Below are positions 1-8,609 of a DNA stretch of 64,000 nt, in pieces. Source of the DNA: Actinomyces sp. UMB0138 (lineage in GTDB: Bacteria > Bacillota > Negativicutes > Veillonellales > Veillonellaceae); NCBI RefSeq assembly GCF_002849225.1, contig NZ_PKMC01000002.1, positions 372,001-436,000 on the forward strand. The letters are read 5' to 3'. The position numbers and the translations under genes were made by a program. Position 1 is the first letter of the stretch. Each line of letters opens with the position of its first letter. The notes beneath the pieces were generated by a model. That model saw only the letters and a list, made by a program, of their open reading frames with translations. It was not told the DNA's origin and did not search any database.

Positions 1-390
1 GCGATCATGGGTAAGTTCGATGCCCGCAAGCTGATGGTGCTGATGTGCACGGTGGGAGTAGTGCTCACCTTGGTTGCTGTTGCAACCGGCAACATTGTTG
101 GGGCGGTATGTGTGGTTGCCCTGTCTGCCTGCCTATCTTTGCTGTTCCCCACCATTTACGGGGTAGCCCTGGAAGGGCTGGGGGCCGACACCAAGTTCGG
201 CGCTGCCGGGTTGGTAATGGCAATCCTGGGTGGAGCCGTCATGCCCATGGTGCAGGGCTGGCTGCTGGACAAGACTTCGGCCTCTTTCAGCTACGTAATT
301 CCCGCCCTGTGCCTCACTATTATTCTGGCTTACGCCATCTATGTGGTGCGCGTGCCGGCGCTGCGTCCTTCTGCCGAGGGCGGCTGCTAA
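1..390 (+). CDS. FucP-like MFS sugar permease, C-terminal part (5' end outside window)
   Basis: The reading frame is open from the first base, so this is the 3' end of a longer gene. About 129 residues are visible and hold roughly four hydrophobic helices, with the segment LLFPTIYGVALEGLG and a QGWLLDKT loop. This pattern is typical of the last helices of FucP-type major facilitator proteins (L-fucose:H+ symport and related sugars). The substrate cannot be read from this part. A strong hairpin terminator follows directly, so it ends its transcription unit. It is convergent with the inositol genes that follow. Confidence 0.75.
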   Translation, partial: AIMGKFDARKLMVLMCTVGVVLTLVAVATGNIVGAVCVVALSACLSLLFPTIYGVALEGLGADTKFGAAGLVMAILGGAVMPMVQGWLLDKTSASFSYVIPALCLTIILAYAIYVVRVPALRPSAEGGC

Positions 391-412
391 AGCTAACGCA
401 AAACGGATAAGT

Positions 413-455
413 AACGTCCCGGGGATAAGCGAGAGATCCCCGGGACGTTTCTTCT
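413..455 (+). terminator. Rho-independent terminator after the FucP-like gene
   Basis: A perfect 14-bp stem (413-426 with 436-449) and a 9-base loop is followed by a T/C-rich tract. It lies 23 bp after the permease stop and just before the end of the convergent iolE gene, so it could serve both. Confidence 0.85.
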
Positions 456-482
456 TCTAAGGAATGGACTAGTTAGCGCAAA

Positions 483-1343
483 CTAGGCCAGAGCTTTCAA
501 CGCGTTATACGAGCGGCGTGCCATCTCGATCGGGCCTTTGCCCTCTTCGGGTTCTCCGTCGATCATGATGTCCTGCTCAAGAACGTAGTAGCCGTCGAAG
601 CCGGCTTCGTTCAGTGCGTCAACTACTGCACGGAAGTCGATGTCGCCTTCGCCGATGGGGGCGAACATGCCTGCGCGCACGCCCTCGGACCAGGTCAGTT
701 CGTGTGGCAGTAGTTTGTCGGTCATGTCCTTGTGGATGTCCTTGGCGTGGACAATGTCGACGCGATCTGCATACTTTTGTGTTAGCTTGACGATGTCGGC
801 GCCGCCGGCGGCTAGGTGTCCGGTGTCTAGGCAGAGGCCGATGGAGGATTCTGCCATCATCTTCTCGACCTCTTCGACGTTCTGAATCATGGTGCCCCAG
901 TGTGGGTGTACGCAGGCGGTGACGCCGTCCTTGGCAGCCCTTTCCTTGATGCGATCTAGGTTATGGAACAGGGTCTTCCAACCTTCATCGTCTAGGACGG
1001 GACGGTTGTCGTAGCCTTCGCGGCCAGAATCGCATGCCAGGATCAGGTATTCGCCGCCGGCAACGCGGAAGGCTTCCAGTTCCTTTTCCACTGCGGGCAT
1101 CGGATCGTAGTTGGGGTCATGCATGATGGCCAGGAAGAATGCGCCAACCGGTTTCAGGTCGAACTTCGAGATGGCTTCGGCACGGGCTTGCGCTTCAACG
1201 GGCAGCCAGCCTTGGGGGCCAAATTCGGTGGCAGTTAGGCCGATTTCTTTCATTTCAGTGAGTACGCGTTCCGGGCTCATCTGGTATCCCCAGTTCGGGA
1301 CTTCGCATACGCCCCAGGAAATGGGGGCTCCGGCGATCTTCAT
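483..1343 (-). CDS. iolE: Inosose dehydratase-like TIM-barrel enzyme (IolE)
   Basis: 286 residues, an AP-endonuclease-2/xylose-isomerase-like TIM barrel. The N terminus (MKIAGAPISWGVCEVPNWGY) matches the IolE family, which dehydrates 2-keto-myo-inositol to a trihydroxycyclohexane dione. Probable metal-site motifs are HPHWGT, LCLDTGH, HAKD and the late VLEQD, and length fits the family. The ATG has GAAGGAA upstream. It follows iolG on the same strand by 28 bp, so the two are probably co-transcribed. Three other TIM-barrel paralogues lie in the cluster, so the assignment of dehydratase activity to this copy is by best motif fit, not proof. Confidence 0.8.
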   Translation of the reverse strand: MKIAGAPISWGVCEVPNWGYQMSPERVLTEMKEIGLTATEFGPQGWLPVEAQARAEAISKFDLKPVGAFFLAIMHDPNYDPMPAVEKELEAFRVAGGEYLILACDSGREGYDNRPVLDDEGWKTLFHNLDRIKERAAKDGVTACVHPHWGTMIQNVEEVEKMMAESSIGLCLDTGHLAAGGADIVKLTQKYADRVDIVHAKDIHKDMTDKLLPHELTWSEGVRAGMFAPIGEGDIDFRAVVDALNEAGFDGYYVLEQDIMIDGEPEEGKGPIEMARRSYNALKALA

Positions 1344-1371
1344 TTTTTCCTTCTTCTATGTTCTGTAGTTT

Positions 1372-2364
1372 TTATAGGTGGATGGGTTTGGAGCCGTCGT
1401 GTGCAGATTCTTCTGCGGCTTCAGCAATGCGCAGGGCGGCAAAGCCGTCTGCGATCGAGGGCGAGATTTCTTCGCCGGCCTCTAGGGCGTCGATGAAGTG
1501 GCCCAGTTCGAGGGCGTATGCGTCCGCGTAGCGGTCCAGGAAGAAGTCCAGGTAGACGTCCTGGGCGTCTGTGACTTGGTTGTTGGAGAAGCGCACGGTG
1601 GTGGGGCGAATGTTCTCGGCGAACAATGCGCCGTCCTTGCCGAATGCTTCCAACCGCTGGTCGTAGCCGGAGGAGCAGTGGCGGGAATTGGTGATGGTTG
1701 CTACCGCGCCAGACTCTGCGATCAGAGTGATTACTGCGGCGTCGAAGTCGCCGGTGTCTGCCAGTTCGGGATCTAGGTTCTGGCCGACGGCCTGAACAGT
1801 CTTGATTGGGCCGAGCATGAACTGCGCGGTGTCGAAGTCATGAATGGTCATGTCCTTGAAGATGCCGCCGGAAACCGCAATGTATTCCTTTGGTGGGGCA
1901 GCTGGGTCACGGCTGATGATGGTTAGCTGTTCGATTTCGCCGCCGATCTTGCCGTCTGAAACAGCCTTTCGGACGGCTGCGAAGGCGGGGTCGAAACGAC
2001 GGTTGAAGCCCAGCATTACCTTTGCGTCGTATCCTTCGATGGCCTTCATCAGTTTTTCTTCGTCAGCAGAGGACATGGCAATTGGCTTCTCGCAAAGAGC
2101 CGCCTTGCCAGCTTTCACAGCGGCGGTGATGTGAGCGACGTGTAGTGGAGTGGGGGAGCCGATAATTACGGCGTCAATGTCGTCTGCCTGGAATAGTTCC
2201 TCGGCGTCGGCAACTGCGCGGGCGTCGTAGGACTTTGCAAGTTTTTCGGCTGCTTCGATGACCGGGTCGGCGATTGCCACTAGCCGCGCATTAGGGTGGG
2301 CGGCCAGGGAGCGGGCGTGAACCTGTCCGATGCGGCCTGCCCCAATTAGACCGAAATTAATCAT
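1372..2364 (-). CDS. iolG: myo-inositol 2-dehydrogenase-like oxidoreductase (IolG, copy 1)
   Basis: 330 residues of the Gfo/Idh/MocA family. A Rossmann GAGRIG motif is at residues 8-13, the CEKP segment near 91-94 carries the conserved Lys, and KDMTIHDFD near 170-178 supplies the Asp/His pair typical of inositol dehydrogenases. The expected reaction is NAD-dependent oxidation of myo-inositol to 2-keto-myo-inositol, the first step of the pathway. The ATG has AAGGAG 6 bp upstream. It lies upstream of iolE on the minus strand. Other members of this family are at 7449, 16300 and 19594; this one and the 7449 gene look most like true IolG. Confidence 0.85.
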   Translation of the reverse strand: MINFGLIGAGRIGQVHARSLAAHPNARLVAIADPVIEAAEKLAKSYDARAVADAEELFQADDIDAVIIGSPTPLHVAHITAAVKAGKAALCEKPIAMSSADEEKLMKAIEGYDAKVMLGFNRRFDPAFAAVRKAVSDGKIGGEIEQLTIISRDPAAPPKEYIAVSGGIFKDMTIHDFDTAQFMLGPIKTVQAVGQNLDPELADTGDFDAAVITLIAESGAVATITNSRHCSSGYDQRLEAFGKDGALFAENIRPTTVRFSNNQVTDAQDVYLDFFLDRYADAYALELGHFIDALEAGEEISPSIADGFAALRIAEAAEESAHDGSKPIHL

Positions 2365-2409
2365 TGTGTCTCCTTATAGGTGAAATGGAGTTAGGGACTT
2401 TTGGAATCG

Positions 2410-2461
2410 AAAAAGGGGCTGATTCCACCTGGTGGTGTGTAAGCGAAATCAGCCCCTTTTT
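2410..2461 (-). terminator. Bidirectional hairpin between transaldolase and iolG
   Basis: A 15-bp stem (2410-2424 with 2447-2461) is flanked by A- and T-runs on either side, with an inner CCACC/GGTGG pairing. It lies right after the transaldolase stop and before the iolG start, so iolG-iolE probably have their own promoter or depend on read-through. Confidence 0.8.
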
Positions 2462-2469
2462 AGAACTTG

Positions 2470-3546
2470 TTACGGCTGGGGAAGGATGATGTCGCGAACG
2501 AACGCATCCAGGTTTGCGTTGTCGGCAAGGAAGCCGCGCAGGGTACGAACGGTTGCGCCAAAGGTGAGGAACTCATCCGGCTTCATTCCGTCAGGCTCGT
2601 AGGCGCGCCGGAATTCGTCGATGGACAGCAGAGTCTTCATAATGTTTTCGGGAACTGGGGCATCCCAGCGCTCCACCATGTCGGCGCCGCCATCGTTGAT
2701 GCGCTTTTGCCACTTGAACGGTGGGGAGACGACTAGGTCGCCACCGACCAGTTCTAGGTAGTGGTTGACGTTGCGGAAGGCAGCGGCGAGCATGCGGGAA
2801 CGGAGCCCGCGCTTTTCGAATTCGACTGCGGCTCGCTTGATGGCTGCGATGCCGGCCCATTCCAGGTGGCCTGGGTCGATTACTAGGCGCTCGCGTTCGG
2901 CAACGATCTTGATCCAGTCGTCGAGGCGGCCAACCATAAGGGTAACTACTGGCCACATCTTTGAGATGTCCTTGCCCTCTTCTTCGCGGCGCTTGAGTCC
3001 GCGTTCAATTGCCTCGCCGGCGGATACTGCCTGTGGCACGGTGAAGGATACGGTGACGTTGCAAACTACTCCGCGGTAGGTGGCTTCCTCTAGAGCTTCG
3101 ATGCCAACTGCAGTGGCTGGGATCTTTACGATGATGTTCGGAGCCATCTCAGAGAAGTGGACTGCCTGCTCTACCAGCTTTTCGGCGTTGCGGTAGTTGG
3201 CGGGAGTGGTCTGCACGGACAGGCGGCCGTTCTTGCCATTCGATTCTTCAAAGGCGGGTTCAAGCAGCTTGGCGGCCTCGACTGACATGTCTTCGACGGT
3301 CTTCCAACCGATCTCGTTCTCGGTTGCCGTGGGCATCTGCTCGGCCAATTTCTTGATGTGTGGCCCCCATACGTCCGGGTGGGCTTTCAAAGTGTTGAGG
3401 GCGATTGATGGGTTGCAGGTTGCGCCCACGCCGCCCATTTTGATCGATTCGCTCAGTTCGTGCAGGTCGGAAGAGTCGTTCCAGAGGGCGGTTTTGGTCT
3501 TCTGGGATGCTTCGTAGAGCGGCCCGGGGGTGTATTCCTTCGTCAT
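2470..3546 (-). CDS. Transaldolase-family protein linked to the inositol cluster
   Basis: 358 residues, transaldolase-like (alpha/beta)8 barrel. The segment IIVKIPAT near residue 140 carries the Schiff-base Lys and ATCNPSIA is the usual N-terminal (T/C)NP(S/A) motif. It diverges from the housekeeping transaldolase at 36673. The ATG has AGGAG upstream. Its promoter carries an IolR-type operator (3624-3655), and the GntR gene lies directly upstream on the same strand. Its place here suggests a role in handling a sugar phosphate from inositol or a related polyol. Which substrate is not shown by the sequence. Confidence 0.8.
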   Translation of the reverse strand: MTKEYTPGPLYEASQKTKTALWNDSSDLHELSESIKMGGVGATCNPSIALNTLKAHPDVWGPHIKKLAEQMPTATENEIGWKTVEDMSVEAAKLLEPAFEESNGKNGRLSVQTTPANYRNAEKLVEQAVHFSEMAPNIIVKIPATAVGIEALEEATYRGVVCNVTVSFTVPQAVSAGEAIERGLKRREEEGKDISKMWPVVTLMVGRLDDWIKIVAERERLVIDPGHLEWAGIAAIKRAAVEFEKRGLRSRMLAAAFRNVNHYLELVGGDLVVSPPFKWQKRINDGGADMVERWDAPVPENIMKTLLSIDEFRRAYEPDGMKPDEFLTFGATVRTLRGFLADNANLDAFVRDIILPQP

Positions 3547-3610
3547 TGAATCTCCTGGTGGTAGTCAGGACTGGAGAGCCTGCGCTGGCGTCTCCGTGTG
3601 AACAATGACA

Positions 3611-3655
3611 ATGGTAGGCAAAGTTAAGACAATATGTCAATACATTGTCCTAACA
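3611..3655 (-). promoter_or_regulatory. Transaldolase promoter with overlapping IolR-like inverted repeat
   Basis: On the minus strand a perfect -35 TTGACA (3635-3640) is followed after 18 bp by TACCAT (3611-3616). An inverted repeat TTAAGACAAT (3624-3633) / ATTGTCCTAA (3644-3653) embraces the -35 box, with 9 of 10 bases symmetric. TGTCCTAACA (3646-3655) fits the KGWCHTRACA consensus I recall for Corynebacterium IolR. Binding here would block RNA polymerase. Confidence 0.7.
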
Positions 3656-3662
3656 AAATAGG

Positions 3663-4412
3663 TTAATTTGCGTTTAGACTCATGGTAAAAGAATATAGTG
3701 AGGCCCGGTATATGTGAGCCCCATACTCAATTGCACGCCCTTCAGCGTCGTAGCCGATGCGCTCCATGGTCAGCACTGCGGCCCCGCGCGATTCCTTTAG
3801 CAATTCGGCCTCGGTTTGGGTGGCTTTGCGAGCGCTGATCTTTTGGCGGGCGGTGTGGGTTGAGACGGAGTTGTTCTTCATGGCCGCGTAGAGGCCATGC
3901 TCGCTGAGCTCGGCCGGCTTTGGGGCAATGTCCTCGGGAATGTAGTTGGTCAGAATTGCCAGCGGCTCATTGTCTGCAAAACGCAGGCGGCGAATATAGG
4001 CGACTGGCTGGTCTTCGGAGATGCCTAGCGAGATTGCGACATGGGCGGGAGGGGTCGTGATGGTGTATTCCAGAACCTTTGTGGAGGGTTTCTTGCCTGC
4101 GCGATACAAATCTTCGTACAGGCTGGTTAGTTCTAAATCGCGGTGGATAGCCTTTGGGGCGACGATGGTGCCGATGGCCCGTTTTCTAATTACGAGTCCA
4201 AGGTCTACAAGGTTTTGGAGGGCGCGGCGGGCGGTAGGGCGCGAGACGCCTAGCCGCTTAGCCATTGATAGCTCATCTTCGAGCCGGGTTCCTGGCTCTA
4301 GTTGCCCGCTGGTGATCAGTTTGCGCAACGGTTCGCTGATCTGGTGGTATAAGGGGACTGGTAGGGAGTGGTCAACCCTGATCTGTGGCGCAGCCGGAAC
4401 TTTCCCTGGCAT
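3663..4412 (-). CDS. GntR-family transcriptional regulator (IolR-like candidate)
   Basis: 249 residues when started at the ATG at 4412, which has GGAGGT 9 bp upstream; a longer frame to 4646 lacks such support. An N-terminal winged helix (residues about 15-80, with LPVPLYHQISEPLRK and SRPTARRALQNLVDLGLV) is followed by a UTRA ligand-binding domain, as in the HutC subfamily of GntR. It lies between the transaldolase and the divergent sugar transporter, the usual place for a local repressor that senses a pathway intermediate. The three GGACA-type operator regions in the window are its likely targets, by inference. Confidence 0.85.
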   Translation of the reverse strand: MPGKVPAAPQIRVDHSLPVPLYHQISEPLRKLITSGQLEPGTRLEDELSMAKRLGVSRPTARRALQNLVDLGLVIRKRAIGTIVAPKAIHRDLELTSLYEDLYRAGKKPSTKVLEYTITTPPAHVAISLGISEDQPVAYIRRLRFADNEPLAILTNYIPEDIAPKPAELSEHGLYAAMKNNSVSTHTARQKISARKATQTEAELLKESRGAAVLTMERIGYDAEGRAIEYGAHIYRASLYSFTMSLNAN

Positions 4413-4629
4413 TGTCGATTTACCTCCAAATTGATTATTGAGGGCGAGTGCTCCTCGGGTGCCGCCGCTGGTGCATTTGGGACGCATAAAGCGTCGCTTT
4501 GGAAAAATGTAGCGGCAAACTCGCACAAAGCATAACCGTGTATTAACTGCGCTGCCAAGCGGGAAATTCGGTGAGCGGTAGGCGGTTGCGGATACTCTGC
4601 AGAGATCAGCCTTATTAATTGTACGTAAA

Positions 4630-4663
4630 AATGTATTTACAAACAAGTGAAGCCTGCTATTGT
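4630..4663 (+). promoter_or_regulatory. Promoter of the first inositol MFS transporter with shared 14-bp element
   Basis: TTTACA (4636-4641) and TATTGT (4658-4663), 16 bp apart, form a plausible promoter for the gene at 4784. The -35 box is embedded in AATGTATTTACAAA (4630-4643), identical to the element at the alcohol dehydrogenase promoter (22689). The rest of the 371-bp divergent region 4413-4783 holds only this, the GntR leader and a GGCCA/TGGCC hairpin in the 5' UTR. Confidence 0.55.
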
Positions 4664-4783
4664 GTTACTCAACTAGGTGCTTGGTTGCAGTATGCTATGT
4701 CCCTACCCGTACAGGGGCACCCCGGGCCATCCGCGCAAGGTGGCCTCGGCTGCTGCTAGTGCCGAAGATATGAGAGGACGAGG

Positions 4784-6391
4784 ATGTCTGATATTAGAGC
4801 GCAGTTGCCAGATGGGATGGTCCCGGACAAGGCGGCAGTAAGTGGGCTTGTTGCTCGTATTAAGGCGAGCGGAAAGCATCGCGCCCCTATCGTACTTGCG
4901 ATCGTGGCAACCATTGGTTCATTTCTGTTTGGGTATGACACCGGCGTTATTGCTGGGGCCCTTCCGTACATGTATCTTCCCCATGCAGCTGGCGGCTTGG
5001 CGCTGACAGCCTTCTCGGAAGGTGTAGTCACCGCTATTTTGGCTTTCGGTGCAGCTTTCGGTGCTTTCTTTGGGGGGCAAATCAACGACCGCATTGGGCG
5101 TCGCCGCTCGATTTTGTTCCTAGCGTTCATGTTCTGCTTGGGAACGCTCGGGTGCACTTTCTCGCCAAACGTCATTGTCATGTATCCCTTCCGTTTTATC
5201 TTGGGGTGGGCAGTCGGTGGGGCCTCATCGACTGTTCCTCTGTATCTAGCGGAAACTGCTCCGAAGTCCATTCGTGGGCCGATCGTGGCATTGGACCAGT
5301 TCATGATCGTGTTCGGTCAGTTCATTGCCTACTCGATGAACGCTGTGATCGCTCACTACAACCACGCTCCGCAAGCTGTAGTTGGGAGTGATCCTTCCGG
5401 CACTTACCAGCGCGGTGATGTGGTCAGCTGGGACATTCTAAAGAATATGACGGATGTTGCCGTCCTGGAAGGCAATGGGCACGCCTGGCGCTGGATGCTC
5501 GTGTTGGCAACCATTCCTGCTATTGCGTTGTGGTTGGGAATGCGTGTCATGCCAGAGTCGCCTAGGTGGTATGCGACCAGGAAGCGTTATTACGAGGCGA
5601 TCGCTTCGATGAAGCGTCTGCGTACTTCTGATGAAGAAGTTGCTGACGAAATGTGCGAAATGATCGATCTGGAGCGTGCAGAAGAGAATCAAGAAAAGTG
5701 GGGCTTCAAGCAGGCGTTCAAGACTAAGTGGACGCGGCGAATTATTTATATCGGCATTGTGCTTGGTATCGGAGACCAGCTTACCGGCATCAATACGGCC
5801 ATGTGGTACATGCCGAAGATCCTTCACTCGGCAGGCTTTGCTACCTCGGATGCCATTACCTTGAACGTAGTTACCGGATTCGTCTCGGCGGTAGGGTCTT
5901 TGATTGGCATGTGGCTTGTAGGCAAGTTCATGCGTCGCCATGTGGGGATGGGCCAAGAGGCGGGTATTGCTGCTTCCTTGCTAGTCCTTTCTGGGATCTT
6001 CCACTTTGGGATCCAGCCTTACACGGATGAGGCGGGCAATATTAGCAAGGCGATTCCTGCCTACATTCCGTGGCTGGTTGTGCTGGTGGTTTCCCTCTTT
6101 GTGTTTGCCAAGCAGGCGGGCACGGTCAACTGGGTGCTCATGTCTGAGATTTTCCCGGCAAAAATTCGCGGTATCTCGCAGGGCATATCCGTAGGCGCAC
6201 TCTGGTTCTTCAACGGAATTGTCGCAATGGTATTCCCCTCGATGATGGAGTTCTTGGGAGGGTCAAAGACGTATCTGATCTTCGGCCTCATCAATATTGG
6301 TACCTTCCTCTTCTACTGGAAGGTTGTGCCCGAAACGAAGATGTACTCTCTAGAGGAGGTCGAAGAACGCTTGCAGAAGCGCTTTTCGTAG
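4784..6391 (+). CDS. iolT: MFS sugar-porter family transporter, probable inositol:H+ symporter
   Basis: 535 residues with about 12 predicted membrane helices. Sugar-porter signatures are present: GSFLFGYDTGVIAGALPY in helix 1, DRIGRRRS after helix 2, PESPRWY after helix 6 and PETKMYSLEEVEE at the C terminus. A long insert follows helix 5 (periplasmic, about residues 190-225), as in IolT-type inositol carriers. It is divergent from the GntR gene and is followed by a catabolic operon. A second carrier of the same type is at 20889. Inositol is the likely substrate from context; the exact isomer is unknown. Confidence 0.85.
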   Translation: MSDIRAQLPDGMVPDKAAVSGLVARIKASGKHRAPIVLAIVATIGSFLFGYDTGVIAGALPYMYLPHAAGGLALTAFSEGVVTAILAFGAAFGAFFGGQINDRIGRRRSILFLAFMFCLGTLGCTFSPNVIVMYPFRFILGWAVGGASSTVPLYLAETAPKSIRGPIVALDQFMIVFGQFIAYSMNAVIAHYNHAPQAVVGSDPSGTYQRGDVVSWDILKNMTDVAVLEGNGHAWRWMLVLATIPAIALWLGMRVMPESPRWYATRKRYYEAIASMKRLRTSDEEVADEMCEMIDLERAEENQEKWGFKQAFKTKWTRRIIYIGIVLGIGDQLTGINTAMWYMPKILHSAGFATSDAITLNVVTGFVSAVGSLIGMWLVGKFMRRHVGMGQEAGIAASLLVLSGIFHFGIQPYTDEAGNISKAIPAYIPWLVVLVVSLFVFAKQAGTVNWVLMSEIFPAKIRGISQGISVGALWFFNGIVAMVFPSMMEFLGGSKTYLIFGLINIGTFLFYWKVVPETKMYSLEEVEERLQKRFS

Positions 6392-6506
6392 GCAAACGCC
6401 CGATAGGGTTGTTTGTAAGAACAAAAGAACATAGTATTGAGATGTGACGTCGACGACGACGCGACGCTTCAAAGAGGTGGCGCCCAGCTCAAGGAAAGGA
6501 GAGGAA

Positions 6507-7439
6507 ATGACTTCTAAAGCTAGAAATCTGACCGATCCTAGGTACTCGAAGCTGGCAGTCGGTGTCTGCCCTGACCAGTGGGGCGTTTGGTTCCCCCAGG
6601 ACGAAAAGCAGATAGAGCCTCGCCAAGCCATGAAGGAAATGGCAGAGGCCGGCTTCGAAATCCTGGAAACTGGCCCCTACGGCTACTTCCCGACTGACCC
6701 GAAGGAACTCACCCGGTGGTGTGACGAATTCGGTTTCAAAGTTGTAGCTGGTACCGGCTGGGGTATCCTGCACAAAGCTGAGGCATGGCCGGAAACTGAA
6801 AAGACCTTCCGCGCCATCGCTGAAACACACGCGGCAGTAGGAGCCGAATACATCGTGCACCTACCTCCGCTGTACCGTGACGACAAGTCCTGGCAGTGGA
6901 CCGATGATCGCGTCCTGCGCCCCGACGCCTGGAAGCTGTACGTGGAAAACGCCAACAGGCTGGGGCAGATGCTGCTGGATGAATACGGACTGAAGATGGT
7001 GTTGCACCCCCACGGGGATTCGCACATCGAAACCCCCGAAGACATTGACCGAATCTTCAAGGCCACGGATCCGAAATACGTGAATCTGTGTCTTGACACC
7101 GGCCACATTGTCTACGGCGGCGGCGATCCGATTCAGATGGTGCGCGATTACCCAGACCGCATCACCTACGTTCACATCAAGTCCTTTGACGTGGCCCTAT
7201 CAAAGCAGGCGCACGTGGAGGATTGGCCGTTTGGTGAAGCTGTCGCTAAGGGAGCCGCGGTGCGTCCTCCAGCGGGCGCGCCCGACATGGTGGCGCTGAT
7301 TGACGCCCTTTCCAAATTGGACAGGGATATCTATTGCGTGTGCGAGCAGGATTGTTACCCGTGCGCGCCGGATTTCCCGCTTCCGAATGCTATTAAGACT
7401 CGCGAATACTTGGCCTCTATCGGCCTGGGAACCCTGTAG
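6507..7439 (+). CDS. Sugar-phosphate isomerase/epimerase-like TIM-barrel enzyme of the iol operon
   Basis: 310 residues from the ATG at 6507, which has AAGGAAAGGAGAGG just upstream; an earlier in-frame ATG at 6444 has no such site. It is an AP-endonuclease-2-type TIM barrel with HPHGDSH, LCLDTGHIVYGGGD, YVHIKSFD and the late CVCEQDCYP segment, which together could build a divalent metal site. It heads the operon that continues with iolG, iolC, iolB and iolD. It could be an inosose dehydratase, an inosose isomerase (IolI-like) or another polyol epimerase; sequence alone does not decide. Confidence 0.75.
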   Translation: MTSKARNLTDPRYSKLAVGVCPDQWGVWFPQDEKQIEPRQAMKEMAEAGFEILETGPYGYFPTDPKELTRWCDEFGFKVVAGTGWGILHKAEAWPETEKTFRAIAETHAAVGAEYIVHLPPLYRDDKSWQWTDDRVLRPDAWKLYVENANRLGQMLLDEYGLKMVLHPHGDSHIETPEDIDRIFKATDPKYVNLCLDTGHIVYGGGDPIQMVRDYPDRITYVHIKSFDVALSKQAHVEDWPFGEAVAKGAAVRPPAGAPDMVALIDALSKLDRDIYCVCEQDCYPCAPDFPLPNAIKTREYLASIGLGTL

Positions 7440-7448
7440 GAGCATGCC

Positions 7449-8456
7449 ATGACAGTAAGAATCGGACTAATTGGATGCGGCGGCATGGGCAGGGCTCATG
7501 TGGATCGCATAGTGAATGATTTGGCCGGCGCGAAGGTGGTGGCCGCGGCTGACCTGAACTTACAGGCTGCCGAAGAGGTCGCAGCCCAAGTAGGTGGGAA
7601 GGCCTACGGCAGCGGGGCAGAACTGATCGCGGCCCCGGACGTCGATGCCGTATTGATTGCGACCTTCGGAAAGGTGCACGCCCCTGACGTAATCGCCGCC
7701 GTCGAGGCGGGGAAGTACGTACTGTGCGAAAAGCCGTTGGCTACTACTGCCGAGGACTGCAAGAAGATCATGCAGGCCGAGGAGAAAGCCGGCAAGAAGC
7801 TGGTGACCGTTGGCTTCATGCGGCGTTTCGACCAGGGCTACAACCAGCTGAAGGATGCTATTGCCGAGGGCGGATACGGCCCGGTGCTGATGGTGCACAA
7901 CCGCCACCGCAACCCCACCGTGCCCGACAATTACACTTCCCGGATGCTGATTGACGACACGGCCATCCACGAGATCGACACGATGCGGTGGATGACTGGC
8001 GAAGAGATTAAGGCTGTGCGCGTTGATCCCGTCCGCCAGACCAGCCGCGCCCACGACGGGTTGGAAGAGCCGATCGTGCTGGTGATGTACACCGAATCGG
8101 GAATCCGCTTGGATGACGAGGTGAACGTCAATCTGGGGTGGGGCTACTCCATCGAATGTGAAGTGGTCATGGAAAGCGCGGCAGCCAGGTTGGGCGACCA
8201 GGAAAAGACCGTTATTCGTGACGCGAGCGGCAACCGCAATGCCATCTGCAAATCCCACATAGACAGGTTCAAGGCAGCCTTCGATACGGAAGTGCAGTCG
8301 TGGATCAACGCGGTAGCAGAAGATCGCCACACCGGTTCTACTGCCTGGGATGGCTACGCCGCCACCTCGGTAGTGGATGCCGCACTTAGATCCCAGGAAG
8401 AGGGCGGCAAACAGATTGCCGTTGAGCTAATCGAAAAGCCTGCTTTCTACAACTAA
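7449..8456 (+). CDS. iolG: myo-inositol 2-dehydrogenase (IolG, copy 2)
   Basis: 335 residues, Gfo/Idh/MocA family. GCGGMG (residues 8-13) is the NAD-binding turn, LCEKPLA (near 93-99) carries the conserved Lys, and DDTAIHEIDTMRWM holds the Asp/His catalytic pair of inositol dehydrogenases. It starts 9 bp after the preceding gene with AGGAGC upstream. Unlike copy 1 it is in the same operon as iolC-iolB-iolD, so it is probably the main first-step enzyme. A structured 150-bp gap separates it from iolC. Confidence 0.88.
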   Translation: MTVRIGLIGCGGMGRAHVDRIVNDLAGAKVVAAADLNLQAAEEVAAQVGGKAYGSGAELIAAPDVDAVLIATFGKVHAPDVIAAVEAGKYVLCEKPLATTAEDCKKIMQAEEKAGKKLVTVGFMRRFDQGYNQLKDAIAEGGYGPVLMVHNRHRNPTVPDNYTSRMLIDDTAIHEIDTMRWMTGEEIKAVRVDPVRQTSRAHDGLEEPIVLVMYTESGIRLDDEVNVNLGWGYSIECEVVMESAAARLGDQEKTVIRDASGNRNAICKSHIDRFKAAFDTEVQSWINAVAEDRHTGSTAWDGYAATSVVDAALRSQEEGGKQIAVELIEKPAFYN

Positions 8457-8461
8457 ACAAT

Positions 8462-8554
8462 CAGGTTTGCTCGGCGCTGCCGCCTGCTCCGAGCGGCAGC
8501 AAAGAGTAAACCTGCCCCACAATCAAAAGCCGGAGCAAGCGCCATCGATGGCGC
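8462..8554 (+). repeat. Strong stem-loops between iolG and iolC
   Basis: A nested hairpin pairs CAGGTTT (8462-8468) with AAACCTG (8508-8514) and, inside it, GCTGCCGC (8476-8483) with GCGGCAGC (8493-8500). A 16-bp perfect palindrome GCGCCATCGATGGCGC follows at 8539-8554. There is no T-run, so these are not classic terminators. They could stabilise or process the operon mRNA, or be a small dispersed repeat. Confidence 0.6.
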
Positions 8555-8609
8555 AGGCAGCGTAGCTGCTAGCCACGCATACCGTGCACAATGAAGGAAG
8601 GTTTTGTCG

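Noticed and set aside
7560..8330. A 256-codon open frame antisense to iolG copy 2
   Set aside because: The sense frame has all inositol dehydrogenase motifs; the antisense frame has none of any family.
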